This document shows, piece by piece, positions 9,801 to 18,785 of a DNA stretch of 64,000 bases. The notes under the pieces are model-generated. The model was not told where the DNA came from. It did not search any database and saw only the letters and a list, made by a program, of their open reading frames with translations. This DNA comes from Akkermansia sp. N21116. GTDB lineage: Bacteria > Verrucomicrobiota > Verrucomicrobiia > Verrucomicrobiales > Akkermansiaceae. Every line of letters begins with the position of its first letter. Within the stretch, counting starts at the first letter, position 1. Both the position numbers and the translations under genes were made by a program. Location of the stretch: positions 558,001 through 622,000 of the forward strand of contig NZ_CP139035.1 of the NCBI RefSeq assembly GCF_029854705.2, in the 5' to 3' direction.

Positions 9801-12800
9801 GGAGGGCTTGTTTTTGATTCACAGGGTTTGGGAACGGGCGGGATCCTTGTTTTACAGGCAGATAATTCGTATAGGGGTAAGACGGAAATTTACTCGGGGA
9901 TGACTCTTCAGGTGGGCTCGGGTGGTTCGACGGGAACTCTTGGCGGGGGAGAGGTACTGAATGAGGGAAACCTTGTATTCAACCGTACAGGTGAAGTGAT
10001 CCAGTCGGGAGCGATTGATGGAGGGGGAGTCTTGACGAAAAAGGGAAGTGGAACACTGGTGTTGACGGGTGCCAATTCATACAAGGGGGGCACATTAATT
10101 GAAGAAGGGATCCTCAGGATAGGCAACGGCATGGCGTCCGGAAGTGCGGGATCCGGGGACATTGTTAACAATGCCATGATCGTTTTTGACAGGACCGGCA
10201 ACTTTCGTGTAGATGCTTCCATCTCAGGGACGGGATCTCTTGTAAAGAATCAGACCGGAACCATGTCTCTTGCCCATTCAACTTATTCGGGGGGAACAAC
10301 CGTAAATGGGGGTATTCTGGAGCTTGGCAAATATAACATAGGAAGTGAGGGGATGATTCGCGGAATTTTAACAATCAATAGTTCCGGGCGGGTAAATTTG
10401 AAATCTGGAGATAGCCTCGGGTACAATGGCGACAACAAATGCGTGAGTACGATCAATCTGAACGGAGGAACACTGTATTTGGTCGACAGCGGTAATCAGA
10501 CCTTCAAAAAGACAGTATTTAATTTGACGGGTGGTGTTATCGATGGTGTTTCCTCCGGCAATTTCGATGTCTGGACGGATTCCGTCATCAGAGTGAAGGC
10601 GTCCGCCAAATCGTCGGAAATTGCCAACGTTGCACTCAAACTTCGCGATGAAAACAGTACGAGATTCGAAGTTGATGATGGTGCTGCGGATGCCGATTTG
10701 CTGGTGTCTTCAAGAATCATCAATTCCAATGCTGCCGTAGGGGCATTTACGAAGGCCGGTGCCGGTACGATGGTGCTGACCGGTACCAATACGTATACGG
10801 GTACGACGACAATTATTAATGGAACGTTGAGACTTGGCAATGGCGGAACAACCGGCAAGCTGGGATCGGGTAGTGTAGTGAATGATTCGATCCTGGAAAT
10901 CAACCGTTCGAATGAATACGTTCTGGCAAATGCCGTGTCCGGCAAAGGCGATTTGGTTCAGAATGGAACCGGGACTTTGGTTGTGTCCGGCATGAACACG
11001 TACGGAGGAAAGACCGTGATTCGGAGAGGGATTCTGAGTGTCGGAGAAGGTGGCACTACCGGGTCGTTGGGGAGCGGCTCCATAGAGAACGATAGCATAC
11101 TCAGATGGAACCGGTCCGATACAGTGTCTTTAAACAATGCCATATCCGGCACCGGAAGCCTCTCCAAGATTGGTTCGGGGACACTGACTTTGAACGGGGT
11201 TAATTTATACCGGGGAGGAACAATACTTTCGGCAGGCCGCCTGGTAGCCGGTTCTGCTTCTGCATTTGGCCTTGGAGGAATTTATCTGGAGGGAGGTACT
11301 CTGGATCTGAATGGCAAGACAACCAATAATGATCTGGAAGTCAGAGGTACGGCTTCATTGTTGAATGCCGGCTTCCACAAGGGAAGTCTGATGATCGGGA
11401 AGGGAGGGGCACTGACTGTATCGGGTACGGCTAGGGCTGATTCTCTGTTGCTGGATCAGGGCAGTGTATCAGGAGGGATTCTGGAGGCTTCCGTATTTAT
11501 CGTCCGCTCCGGAACTGTTTCTTCTCGTTTGTCCGGTGCCGGTACTTTGAATAAGGAAGGTTCCGGAACAGTGACTCTGGGCGGCAGTCAGACGTATAGT
11601 GGAGTGACGACTGTTGCCGACGGTCTGTTGAACGTTGCGGGATCGTTGGAAAACTCGTCCGTGACGGTCCGTTCCGGAGCTGTACTGGACGTGTCCGGTA
11701 GTGTCTGGAAAAATATAACGATTGAAGACGGCGGTTCTTTGAGAACAAATGCGACAGGGATGGCTCTCCGCCCTGGACAAACGCTTGCCGCCGGGCATGC
11801 ATCAGGCACTTGGAATGATATTGCGGGCAGTCTGTCCACAACTGAGGGAGCCGTACTCGATGTTAATGGAACACTAGATATTTCGGGTAGTCTGACGTTT
11901 AATGGAGGCAATGTTCTGTTAGGAATTAATGAATTGGTGAATGTAGGCGGTACTCTCACTGTGCTGGGGACAACGGATCTGACTCTGGATCTGGGTAACT
12001 ATTCTCGCGGCGAATATGATTTGATGGACTACCTTGCCTTGTCCGGGGATGTATCGCTTCTGCAGTTGACGGATTCATCCGTGGTTCGTTCCGGTAAAGG
12101 ACGGACCGATTACTACCTGCGAGGTGATGCCGGAACGCTGAAATTGATTGTGGATGGTTCTCCGCTGACGTTGGCCTGGTCTGCCGGGAACGGTATCTGG
12201 GAAGAACAGGGGGACAGGACATGGATTGTTTCAGGAGCCGGAGATTCTCATCCCGACTCCCGATTCTACACGGGAGACAATGTCGTATTCGACAGCGCGG
12301 GACAGGTGACGATCCGTAATACGGTGACGCCGGGAAGCGTTTTGGCAACTACTTCCGGCAATGTGACGTTTCTGGGCACGGGAATGATCGCCGGAGCCGG
12401 AAGTCTGACGATGTCGGGATCCGGAACATTGACGATGAATACATCCAATTCCTATTCCGGAGGAACGGTCCTGACTGCGGGGCGTCTTGTTGCCGGAGGG
12501 GGGCTTTCTTTCGGTTCATCCGCGATTTCTTTACAGGGTGGTATTTTGGATTTGAACGGCAAATCCGTCGCTAACGCATTGAATGTAAGAGGAACAGGAA
12601 CCTTGATGAATGCGAGGGCATTCCGTGGTACTCTAACAGCGATATACGGCACTCTTTCGATTTCCGGAGTGGCACAGGCGGCTTCTCTTGTAGTGGATGG
12701 CGGAAATGTATCCGGCGGTTCCCTGTCGGCTGATGCGTATGAACTCCGGTCCGGTAATGTCGGGACGGTTTTGACGGGATTGGCCGGTTTGTCAAAAACG

Positions 12801-15800
12801 GGTACCGGCACGGCTACTCTTTCCGGTACTCAGCTTTACTCGGGGACGACGGTGGTAGAAGCAGGCAAGCTGGTACTGTCTGGGAATTCGTCAATCGTTT
12901 CCGATGTCAATGTACAGTCCGGAGGCATATTTGCCATGCAGGGCAAGGCTCTGGGAGACTTGAACATTCATTCCGGAGGTAGACTGGATCTTACCGGAAA
13001 TACGGATTGGGTGCTGGAAAACGGTAACTCTCTTAATGCCGGACGGACCGGTACGGCTGCCGTGGATATTTCCGGTAATCTGAAAATGGGACAGGGTGGT
13101 GAAATCCATGTTGCCGATTCAGCCGTCGGGAAAATGACAATTGATGGGGATCTGGTTCTTGGAGGCGGTACTCTTTGCTATACGTCCGCCGGGGGAATTC
13201 TTGATTTAGTCGACGTGAAGGGAACCTTGTCCGTCACCGAGCAAACGATGGTAGATATTGATGTGACCCTGACGCGCGATGGGACATATACCCTGTTGAC
13301 TTACGGGGGGCTGGCTGGCGAATTGAACCTGCTTGGCGTTCAGGATAAAGGAACGAGATCCGAATACATCGTCTCCTCATCCGAAGGGAATAAAGTCCTG
13401 CTGACTGTTGTCGGAAAGGCCGAAGATTTATCTTGGGATGCAGGTGGTTCAGGTTCCATGACATGGGGGGTCTTGGGTGCGGGAGATCGCTGGGGAGGGA
13501 CATCCAATCCGGATAATGCTTTTCACAACGGTGACCGCGTTTCTATTGTCAATGGCGGCACGTTGACTGTTGTCGGGCGAGTGGAGCCGGGAAGGGTAAT
13601 TGTCTCCGGCAACAAGAATGTATGCCTGACGGGGACGGGTTCTCTCGTTGGCGGCGGAAAGCTGGTGAAGACCGGTTTCGGTGTGTTGGAAGTAGGCGTG
13701 AGGAATGAGTATACGGGAGGGACGGTGTTGGAACAGGGAGGCTTGCTTTTGACTGTCGATTCGGCACTGGGAGTCGGTCCTCTGCAAATTGCCGATACCT
13801 TGTCCGGGAGGAAAACTGTTACATTGGACAGGCCGGGTGGAGGAACCATCCGCATGCAGGGAGACATTGACAACGAGGCTTCCAATGCACTCATCCTAGT
13901 TGCCGATGGAACAGCGGCTGCTGTAGAAGGCTCTCTCATTAACCGCGGGACGTTAGAGACGGCAGGTAATTTATCCATTGCCGGATTGGTTGCCCATTCG
14001 TCTTCTCAAACGATTCTCCAGGCAGGAAGCAATTTGACCTCTGGTTCGGAGACTGTGTTGAAGGATGGTGCTTCCCTTTTCCTAAAGAAGGGAAATTCTC
14101 AGCAGAAATCTACCGGTTACTACGGAGATGTGTCAGTGGGGCATGGAGGAACGCTGATTCTGGAAGCCAGTTCCGGCGTTGAAGGCGATGTTCGGATCCT
14201 TTCTGGTGGAGTAGTGCGCGTTTCGGGTGAAACGACAGTTGCCGGAAATTACAGCCTGGAACAGGGAGGAAATCTAACGATTGCTGGGAATTCTGTCCTG
14301 AAGGGCAATGTCAGTGTCTGCGATGGTGCTTCGATGGTGCTTGGGCAGGGCTCCGGCGTTTTTGGTGCTCTGGTGCTGAATGATTCCTCCAAATTGTCCG
14401 TCGCAGGTAATACAGCCTTGACTGGCGATGTGGTACTGACTGGCAGGAACCAGCTCGATATCGCCAACGGTGCCGTCCTGGGAGCCAATTTGAAGCTGGC
14501 AACTGGAGCGGAATACACGATGCGCGATGGTTTACGTCTGGGGGCTTCGCTGATGGCGGAAAATGGCAGTAACTTGACGATTGACGGATTTGTGAAGCTG
14601 GGCGGTGACTTTATAGTCTTGCCCGGAGTGTCCCAAAAGGCTCTTTTCCTGAATTTCCGGATGACGGACGCTATGATGCAGGCGGATGCCGTGCATCCGG
14701 TGCTTTCACTGGGCGATGGAGCCTCGTTTGTGCAGATGCCCGGAGGCTTGTTGGCCATGCGTTTGGACTTGTCCGGGGTATCGGAATCCTTGCTGGATGT
14801 CCGACCCGTCGTGGTGTCTCCTGGTTTGTCTGCTTCAGGGCAGGCTGTGCTGGACGGAGGGAAACTGGACATCCTGTTCCGCGACGGTCGCATAACGACA
14901 GTGACGCGTGATATTTTTGCCTATCTTTCCGGAGCACCTCTTCCGAACCCCGATGATGGATCCAGAGCTCCGGTCGGAATCGGTGAAATAACGTCCAATA
15001 CCCTATGGTCAACAACATTGGAACTGGGTTCCATGGCTGATTCGATTCGAGGTCGCGATGGATATTCCAGGATCAGGATGGGGGATTCCCGGAGAGGAGG
15101 ATCCGTTTGGATGACGACGGTCAGCCATTTCTTTAATTTGAGCGACGACGGGATACTCCATGGATATGACTATCAGGCTCACGGTCTTAATATGGGCGCC
15201 GACTGGAATGTTGACGGACGTTGGTCTCTGGGGGCATCGTTCGGTACGGTTTCCGGCAAGAACAAGATGTCCGGTGGTCTGGGTGATTCCGATCAGGACG
15301 TGATGTCGGGTGCCTTGTATGCAGATGTTCTGTGCTTTGCCAAGAAACGCGATGTATTGATTCTGAGTACGGTATTTGGGTATGCCGCATCATCGGTCGA
15401 CGGAGTGCTCCAATCTCCGGATTTAGCTGGAGACGCATGCAAGGGGTCCTGGGATGGTTCTGCCTGGATGTTTGATATGCGTGCGGATTGGATCCATGCC
15501 GTATCCGAACGGACGCATGTAAACATATTTGCCGGATTCCAGTACATTGATGCCTCACAGGATGATTTTTCACTGAAAGGCAGCCGGTATACTTACGACT
15601 TTCGTGATGTTTCCATGTCGGTGTTGCGTGCCCGGCTTGGGGCTGGTATCAGCCATGCTACATCTCTGGCCGGTAAGGGAGTGACCCTTCATGCCGAGGC
15701 TGCCGTCCTTCCGGATATTGCCCGCGATGCTCCGGAAGCGCGTGTATCTGCTAATGGTGCTATTCCCTGGGCGGCTACGGGAAGCGAACCGGGGAATGTG

Positions 15801-15932
15801 GCGTTGCGTTTGGAGGTGTCGGCTGCTTGTGCCTTGTCTCCGGATTGGACATTGTCTGCGCGGTACCGGATTGAAGCAGCGGACAAGAGTACGAATCAAT
15901 CTGCCGGCATCGGTGCCAGCTTCACGTTCTAA
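6876..15932 (+). CDS. Giant serine-protease autotransporter (peptidase S6 / SPATE-like)
   Basis: 3018 residues from the ATG at 6876. That start puts a signal peptide at the N-terminus (MNVPFFYHGF, then a hydrophobic stretch ending IPAEAG); a TTG start 51 bases earlier would bury it. Residues about 30-310 form a chymotrypsin-like peptidase S6 domain: IATVSHDY with His101, DYRVQRLSKIVTE with Asp144, RVGSGTQ and YLTGGT as in SPATEs, and GDSGSP with Ser259. All three triad residues are present. The passenger (to about residue 2730) carries roughly ten autotransporter-associated repeats of the form LTKTGTGTLVLAG...YSGGT...G.L.. between bases 9000 and 13750. The last 280 residues are an autotransporter beta-barrel ending in F-T-F. 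Expected outside the cell or anchored in the outer membrane; candidate targets are mucins or immune glycoproteins, by analogy only. Confidence 0.9.
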   Translation: MNVPFFYHGFWKLALPLYSLVLYIPAEAGILSHLVDLQMYRDFAENKGIFIADADKIVVRNKNGVVIGTIEHMMNLDGVADAHAGEAALVGGPGFIATVSHDYDNAEITFAKRFGATSGTPFYDSYRTVSVSNGWGDQLDYNYDYRVQRLSKIVTEATAAAYLTDREYLDHMSGRLCVRVGSGTQQVAYPGGVNETIAGGYAYLTGGTLRFEGQAKLSPALSPVVIGNARTYEAYRFWYYYDEPSADSPMNIGIRAGDSGSPCYFYNPKTDQWEWLGAGQSGGGEGYGGFSQMRSGNFWAVDLISSYDRTFSSISNGGNVIWNVPGTSSGNGTIVQGGNTLNYVGLASGFRGDTSTNGNKASNDMMDACHNLVFGGAGGKIVLQGSVDMGAGSLTFNSDYTLSNGGVAARRLNSAGFVVNKGAVLTTELTGAPGDEWRKIGEGTLIVAGSGNNSASLNVGGEGLVVLNRTGGAAAESVKLNGGNVIVRLMSAGQIRNGIVFGHRGGILDLYGTDMAASTITHLDNGAVFANLKPSSTSTWTYSGGTSTYLGSFTDGGSSAAGLLNVVVAPSSEQAVWTLSGDVDNKGSWAVNGGTLSVDGSPTIHAAGYVDPNDWQDAVFNTGNVSVKGGALFRAGAHSIVHSHIYVSNSGSYAIRESSLQKGDIVLQGSLSAYLADIRQGVARQEGQVTGAGLLTKTGTGTLVLAGERSSMSGSKKVSEGLVKAVSLQALGTGIGDWLVEKGGVLGVDNTEIASVLNRIDETSTGTYVLNSGKIDNVPLLSDWNDLNLGTADATALGTLGTTDSLAPWTTDGGWRLGGGGGELTLNLKLSGSGTLYVGNGANSGRLILTNIYNSDAASGFDGNIVLSSGMELFYTDIRALGSKTKNILVEYGNGFDLGNSPAEAMAHVHGDSSGILYFGADSASDYNFGSLGLNSVALGTTGKVTLSGTLTSETGGFRFGGSGTLTIVKNLSGTGGLVFDSQGLGTGGILVLQADNSYRGKTEIYSGMTLQVGSGGSTGTLGGGEVLNEGNLVFNRTGEVIQSGAIDGGGVLTKKGSGTLVLTGANSYKGGTLIEEGILRIGNGMASGSAGSGDIVNNAMIVFDRTGNFRVDASISGTGSLVKNQTGTMSLAHSTYSGGTTVNGGILELGKYNIGSEGMIRGILTINSSGRVNLKSGDSLGYNGDNKCVSTINLNGGTLYLVDSGNQTFKKTVFNLTGGVIDGVSSGNFDVWTDSVIRVKASAKSSEIANVALKLRDENSTRFEVDDGAADADLLVSSRIINSNAAVGAFTKAGAGTMVLTGTNTYTGTTTIINGTLRLGNGGTTGKLGSGSVVNDSILEINRSNEYVLANAVSGKGDLVQNGTGTLVVSGMNTYGGKTVIRRGILSVGEGGTTGSLGSGSIENDSILRWNRSDTVSLNNAISGTGSLSKIGSGTLTLNGVNLYRGGTILSAGRLVAGSASAFGLGGIYLEGGTLDLNGKTTNNDLEVRGTASLLNAGFHKGSLMIGKGGALTVSGTARADSLLLDQGSVSGGILEASVFIVRSGTVSSRLSGAGTLNKEGSGTVTLGGSQTYSGVTTVADGLLNVAGSLENSSVTVRSGAVLDVSGSVWKNITIEDGGSLRTNATGMALRPGQTLAAGHASGTWNDIAGSLSTTEGAVLDVNGTLDISGSLTFNGGNVLLGINELVNVGGTLTVLGTTDLTLDLGNYSRGEYDLMDYLALSGDVSLLQLTDSSVVRSGKGRTDYYLRGDAGTLKLIVDGSPLTLAWSAGNGIWEEQGDRTWIVSGAGDSHPDSRFYTGDNVVFDSAGQVTIRNTVTPGSVLATTSGNVTFLGTGMIAGAGSLTMSGSGTLTMNTSNSYSGGTVLTAGRLVAGGGLSFGSSAISLQGGILDLNGKSVANALNVRGTGTLMNARAFRGTLTAIYGTLSISGVAQAASLVVDGGNVSGGSLSADAYELRSGNVGTVLTGLAGLSKTGTGTATLSGTQLYSGTTVVEAGKLVLSGNSSIVSDVNVQSGGIFAMQGKALGDLNIHSGGRLDLTGNTDWVLENGNSLNAGRTGTAAVDISGNLKMGQGGEIHVADSAVGKMTIDGDLVLGGGTLCYTSAGGILDLVDVKGTLSVTEQTMVDIDVTLTRDGTYTLLTYGGLAGELNLLGVQDKGTRSEYIVSSSEGNKVLLTVVGKAEDLSWDAGGSGSMTWGVLGAGDRWGGTSNPDNAFHNGDRVSIVNGGTLTVVGRVEPGRVIVSGNKNVCLTGTGSLVGGGKLVKTGFGVLEVGVRNEYTGGTVLEQGGLLLTVDSALGVGPLQIADTLSGRKTVTLDRPGGGTIRMQGDIDNEASNALILVADGTAAAVEGSLINRGTLETAGNLSIAGLVAHSSSQTILQAGSNLTSGSETVLKDGASLFLKKGNSQQKSTGYYGDVSVGHGGTLILEASSGVEGDVRILSGGVVRVSGETTVAGNYSLEQGGNLTIAGNSVLKGNVSVCDGASMVLGQGSGVFGALVLNDSSKLSVAGNTALTGDVVLTGRNQLDIANGAVLGANLKLATGAEYTMRDGLRLGASLMAENGSNLTIDGFVKLGGDFIVLPGVSQKALFLNFRMTDAMMQADAVHPVLSLGDGASFVQMPGGLLAMRLDLSGVSESLLDVRPVVVSPGLSASGQAVLDGGKLDILFRDGRITTVTRDIFAYLSGAPLPNPDDGSRAPVGIGEITSNTLWSTTLELGSMADSIRGRDGYSRIRMGDSRRGGSVWMTTVSHFFNLSDDGILHGYDYQAHGLNMGADWNVDGRWSLGASFGTVSGKNKMSGGLGDSDQDVMSGALYADVLCFAKKRDVLILSTVFGYAASSVDGVLQSPDLAGDACKGSWDGSAWMFDMRADWIHAVSERTHVNIFAGFQYIDASQDDFSLKGSRYTYDFRDVSMSVLRARLGAGISHATSLAGKGVTLHAEAAVLPDIARDAPEARVSANGAIPWAATGSEPGNVALRLEVSAACALSPDWTLSARYRIEAADKSTNQSAGIGASFTF

Positions 15933-15991
15933 GTACATTTTTAGAGGGAGAGGATAGAATTACGTGAATTGGAGCGTATATTTGGTTTGAA

Positions 15992-18685
15992 ATGTATCAA
16001 TCTCTGATCTCTTTGACATTGTGCTGTACCTGGATAGCGGGTGCGGCCGACACCGGTATTACCAATGCCTTCGAGGATTTGAAGCACCAGGGGACGATTC
16101 GCGAGGAAGATTCCCCGATGCGAGTGGGTGCTTCTACGGAGGCCATGGAGGCTCTTATACAAAGCGAACCGGAAGCGCAATGGTTCTGTTTTCCGGATCA
16201 ACGGGAAATGGCATTGCGAGATTCCCGGATATTGCCGAAGAGGTGGGCGGATATGTCTTCTTTGCGGCGTGGTGTCTTGACGCTAAAGGCTAGTCCCGGG
16301 GAGTATTTTGTCTATCAGCTTGGTTTGTTTGCAGCTCGTGCTGACATGAAGGACGTTAGCGTCGAGTTTTCTCCACTGAAGAATGACGAGGGACAGGAAA
16401 TTTCCCCCAGAGGGATGACGTGTTTCAATGCCGGCGGCGTGGATGTCTACGGAAAACCGTTTCATCGTGCCGTCAATGTCGTCCGGGGAAACCTTCAATC
16501 GTTATGGATCGGTGTGGATATCCCGGATAGCGCTTTTGGCCCATACAAGGGGACGGTGACAATTACTCCCCGACGAGGGCTATCCCGAACGGTCGCCGTG
16601 ACGTTGGATGTCCAGGGGCTCCCGGTTCAGGCGCATGGAGATGACGAAGGGTACCGGATGTCCCGCTTGCGTTGGTTGAATTCTTCTATCGGACACGGAG
16701 ATAAACCGACGGCTCCTTATACTCCGCTGGCGGTCATACCTTCTGAGAGCGGGACTGATATCCAGTATTTGGGCGGAGTCCTGAGGCTGGGACGGAATGG
16801 ACTGCCTTCCATGGCCCGGACTTTCTACAATGAGGCCAACACGCTCATCCCTCGGGTGCAGAACGATATTCTTGCCGATAGTATGCGCCTGGTTGTTGAA
16901 ACCGACAAGGGACCGGTGACGTGGACTTCCGGAGAACTCAAAGTGGCCCGGGAATCGGACGGCAAAGTTGTATGGACGGCTCAATCGGTTGGCAGCGGAA
17001 TGGAATTGATCTGTACGGGGACATTCGAATTCGACGGTTTTTCCGATATCCGGTTGAATTTGAAGTCCGATCGCGATTTGGACGTCAAGGATGTCCGTCT
17101 CGAAGTACCGTTTACGGAATATGCTTCCAAATATTTCATGGGGCTGGGGCGACGGGGGGGATTTTTCCCTGAAAAGGGAATTGATTGGAAGTGGAATGTA
17201 GAGAAAAAACATCAGGATTCCTTTTGGATCGGTAATGTGAATGCGGGAATGCGCATGCTTTTCAAGGGGGATGGTTATAAACGACCTCTCGTCAACGTGT
17301 ATTACAAGTATGGGCGACTGAGACTTCCGGAATCTTGGGGTAACGGAGGCGAGGGAGGGATCAGGATTGCTCCGGATGGCAAGGGGAAGGTTCTGGCCGG
17401 GATTTTCACGGGACCGCGTACGCTTAAGGCTGGTAAATCGCTTGATTTCAATATGGAATTGTTAATAACCCCCGTGAAACCCCTCGACTGGAAACACCAG
17501 GTGGAGGAACGGTATTATCACAGTAATTCCGACGTCAGCTCCGAGTATGTAAAGGCCGCCCGAGACAAAGGGGCAAATATCATCAACATCCACCACAAAA
17601 AGGACATTTATCCCTTTATTAACTACCCCTACTACGATGCGTCTGTCGGAGATCTCAAATCCTTCATCGGGCAAGCTCATCAGGAAGGACTGAAGGTTAA
17701 AGCTTATTATACCACCCGCGAAATCAGCATCAAAATCCCCGAAATATGGGCTATGCGCAGCCTAGGTGGAGAGATAATCATGGACGGCCCCGGCAAGGAT
17801 GCTACGACGGTGACAAACCCCAAAGGACCGGACAAGTGGCTCGTAGACAATTTCGGGACGCATTTTGTCCCGGCTTGGCACAATGCCTTCAACCACGGTA
17901 AATATGCGGGAGAAATGGATCTTTCCGTTCTGACAACTCCGGATTCCCGGTGGAACAATTATTATCTGGAGGGGCTCGATTGGATGGTTCGTAACATTGG
18001 CCTGGACGGTATCTACATCGACGACAGCGCTCTTGACCGCGAGTCCATGAAGCGTGGCCGCAGAGTGCTGGATGCGGACGGCAAACGCCGTTCCGTGGAC
18101 ATGCACAGTTGGAACCACATGAATGCCTGGGCCGGCTATGCCAACTCTCTGTTGATCTATGCCGATCTGTTTCCGTTTATTGATCGCCTGTGGATCGGGG
18201 AAGGATTTTCTCCTAACAGTTCTCCCGACTTCTGGATGGTGGAAATCTCGGGTATCCCGTTCGGCATCATGAGTGAAACTCTCAACAGCCATAATTACTG
18301 GCGGGGTATGATCCACGGTATGACTCCGCGCCTGGGATGGAGCGGAGATCCTTCGTCCATCTGGAAAATCTACGATGCCTTGAACATGGCGGAGGCGAGG
18401 ATGCTGGGCTACTGGAATCCCTCTTGTCCGGTCATTGCCTCATCTCCCGATGTCAAAGCAACGGCATATGTGATGAAGGACAAGGCTCTGGTTGTCCTGG
18501 CCAACTGGACGAACAAGGATGTGGATACGGTCCTGACGCTGGATGCCGGGAAACTGGGTTTTGTACCCGGTAAGGCATCCCTGCCCGATATGCCAGGGAT
18601 TCAGAATATGGAAGCCTCCATTGACTTGTCTTCTCCCCTGTCCTTGAAGGGTGGTAAGGGGATGTTCATTCTTTTGGAAAAATAG
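15992..18685 (+). CDS. Secreted glycoside-hydrolase-like protein (DUF6067/GH123-type architecture)
   Basis: 897 residues. It has a signal peptide (cleavage near TWIAGAA, residues 12-19), beta-rich N-terminal and middle regions, and a barrel-like region from about 500 to 770. Within that region GANIINIHHKK, KAYYTTREI, GLDGIYIDDSALDRE and the acidic residues around ..IGEGF.. resemble the catalytic barrels of the DUF6067 and GH123-related families. The C-terminus (ALVVLANWTNKD onward) fits the small beta-sandwich that often ends such enzymes. The start at 15992 gives the signal peptide directly, though the ribosome-binding site is weak. It follows the autotransporter by 59 bases with no terminator between, so co-transcription is possible. 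Substrate unknown; a host glycan is a guess from context. Confidence 0.65.
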   Translation: MYQSLISLTLCCTWIAGAADTGITNAFEDLKHQGTIREEDSPMRVGASTEAMEALIQSEPEAQWFCFPDQREMALRDSRILPKRWADMSSLRRGVLTLKASPGEYFVYQLGLFAARADMKDVSVEFSPLKNDEGQEISPRGMTCFNAGGVDVYGKPFHRAVNVVRGNLQSLWIGVDIPDSAFGPYKGTVTITPRRGLSRTVAVTLDVQGLPVQAHGDDEGYRMSRLRWLNSSIGHGDKPTAPYTPLAVIPSESGTDIQYLGGVLRLGRNGLPSMARTFYNEANTLIPRVQNDILADSMRLVVETDKGPVTWTSGELKVARESDGKVVWTAQSVGSGMELICTGTFEFDGFSDIRLNLKSDRDLDVKDVRLEVPFTEYASKYFMGLGRRGGFFPEKGIDWKWNVEKKHQDSFWIGNVNAGMRMLFKGDGYKRPLVNVYYKYGRLRLPESWGNGGEGGIRIAPDGKGKVLAGIFTGPRTLKAGKSLDFNMELLITPVKPLDWKHQVEERYYHSNSDVSSEYVKAARDKGANIINIHHKKDIYPFINYPYYDASVGDLKSFIGQAHQEGLKVKAYYTTREISIKIPEIWAMRSLGGEIIMDGPGKDATTVTNPKGPDKWLVDNFGTHFVPAWHNAFNHGKYAGEMDLSVLTTPDSRWNNYYLEGLDWMVRNIGLDGIYIDDSALDRESMKRGRRVLDADGKRRSVDMHSWNHMNAWAGYANSLLIYADLFPFIDRLWIGEGFSPNSSPDFWMVEISGIPFGIMSETLNSHNYWRGMIHGMTPRLGWSGDPSSIWKIYDALNMAEARMLGYWNPSCPVIASSPDVKATAYVMKDKALVVLANWTNKDVDTVLTLDAGKLGFVPGKASLPDMPGIQNMEASIDLSSPLSLKGGKGMFILLEK

Positions 18686-18720
18686 AAGGAACTTGATTTC
18701 CTAGACGATACCGATATTTA

Positions 18721-18749
18721 CCGCCGGTTCCGTGACGGGGAACCGGCGG
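18721..18749. terminator. Hairpin between convergent genes
   Basis: Perfect 11-bp inverted repeat (18721-18731 with 18739-18749, 7-base loop). It sits between two converging genes, so a bidirectional terminator is likely, but no T-run follows on either strand. Confidence 0.5.
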
Positions 18750-18785
18750 GATGCGGAGGTAACGTTCATAGAACAAAGTTGGATC

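Noticed and set aside
9000-13750. Repeated motifs in the S6 autotransporter considered as a DNA repeat array
   Set aside because: The similarity is at protein level (PATR strands) with diverged DNA, so it is part of the gene and not a CRISPR or satellite array.
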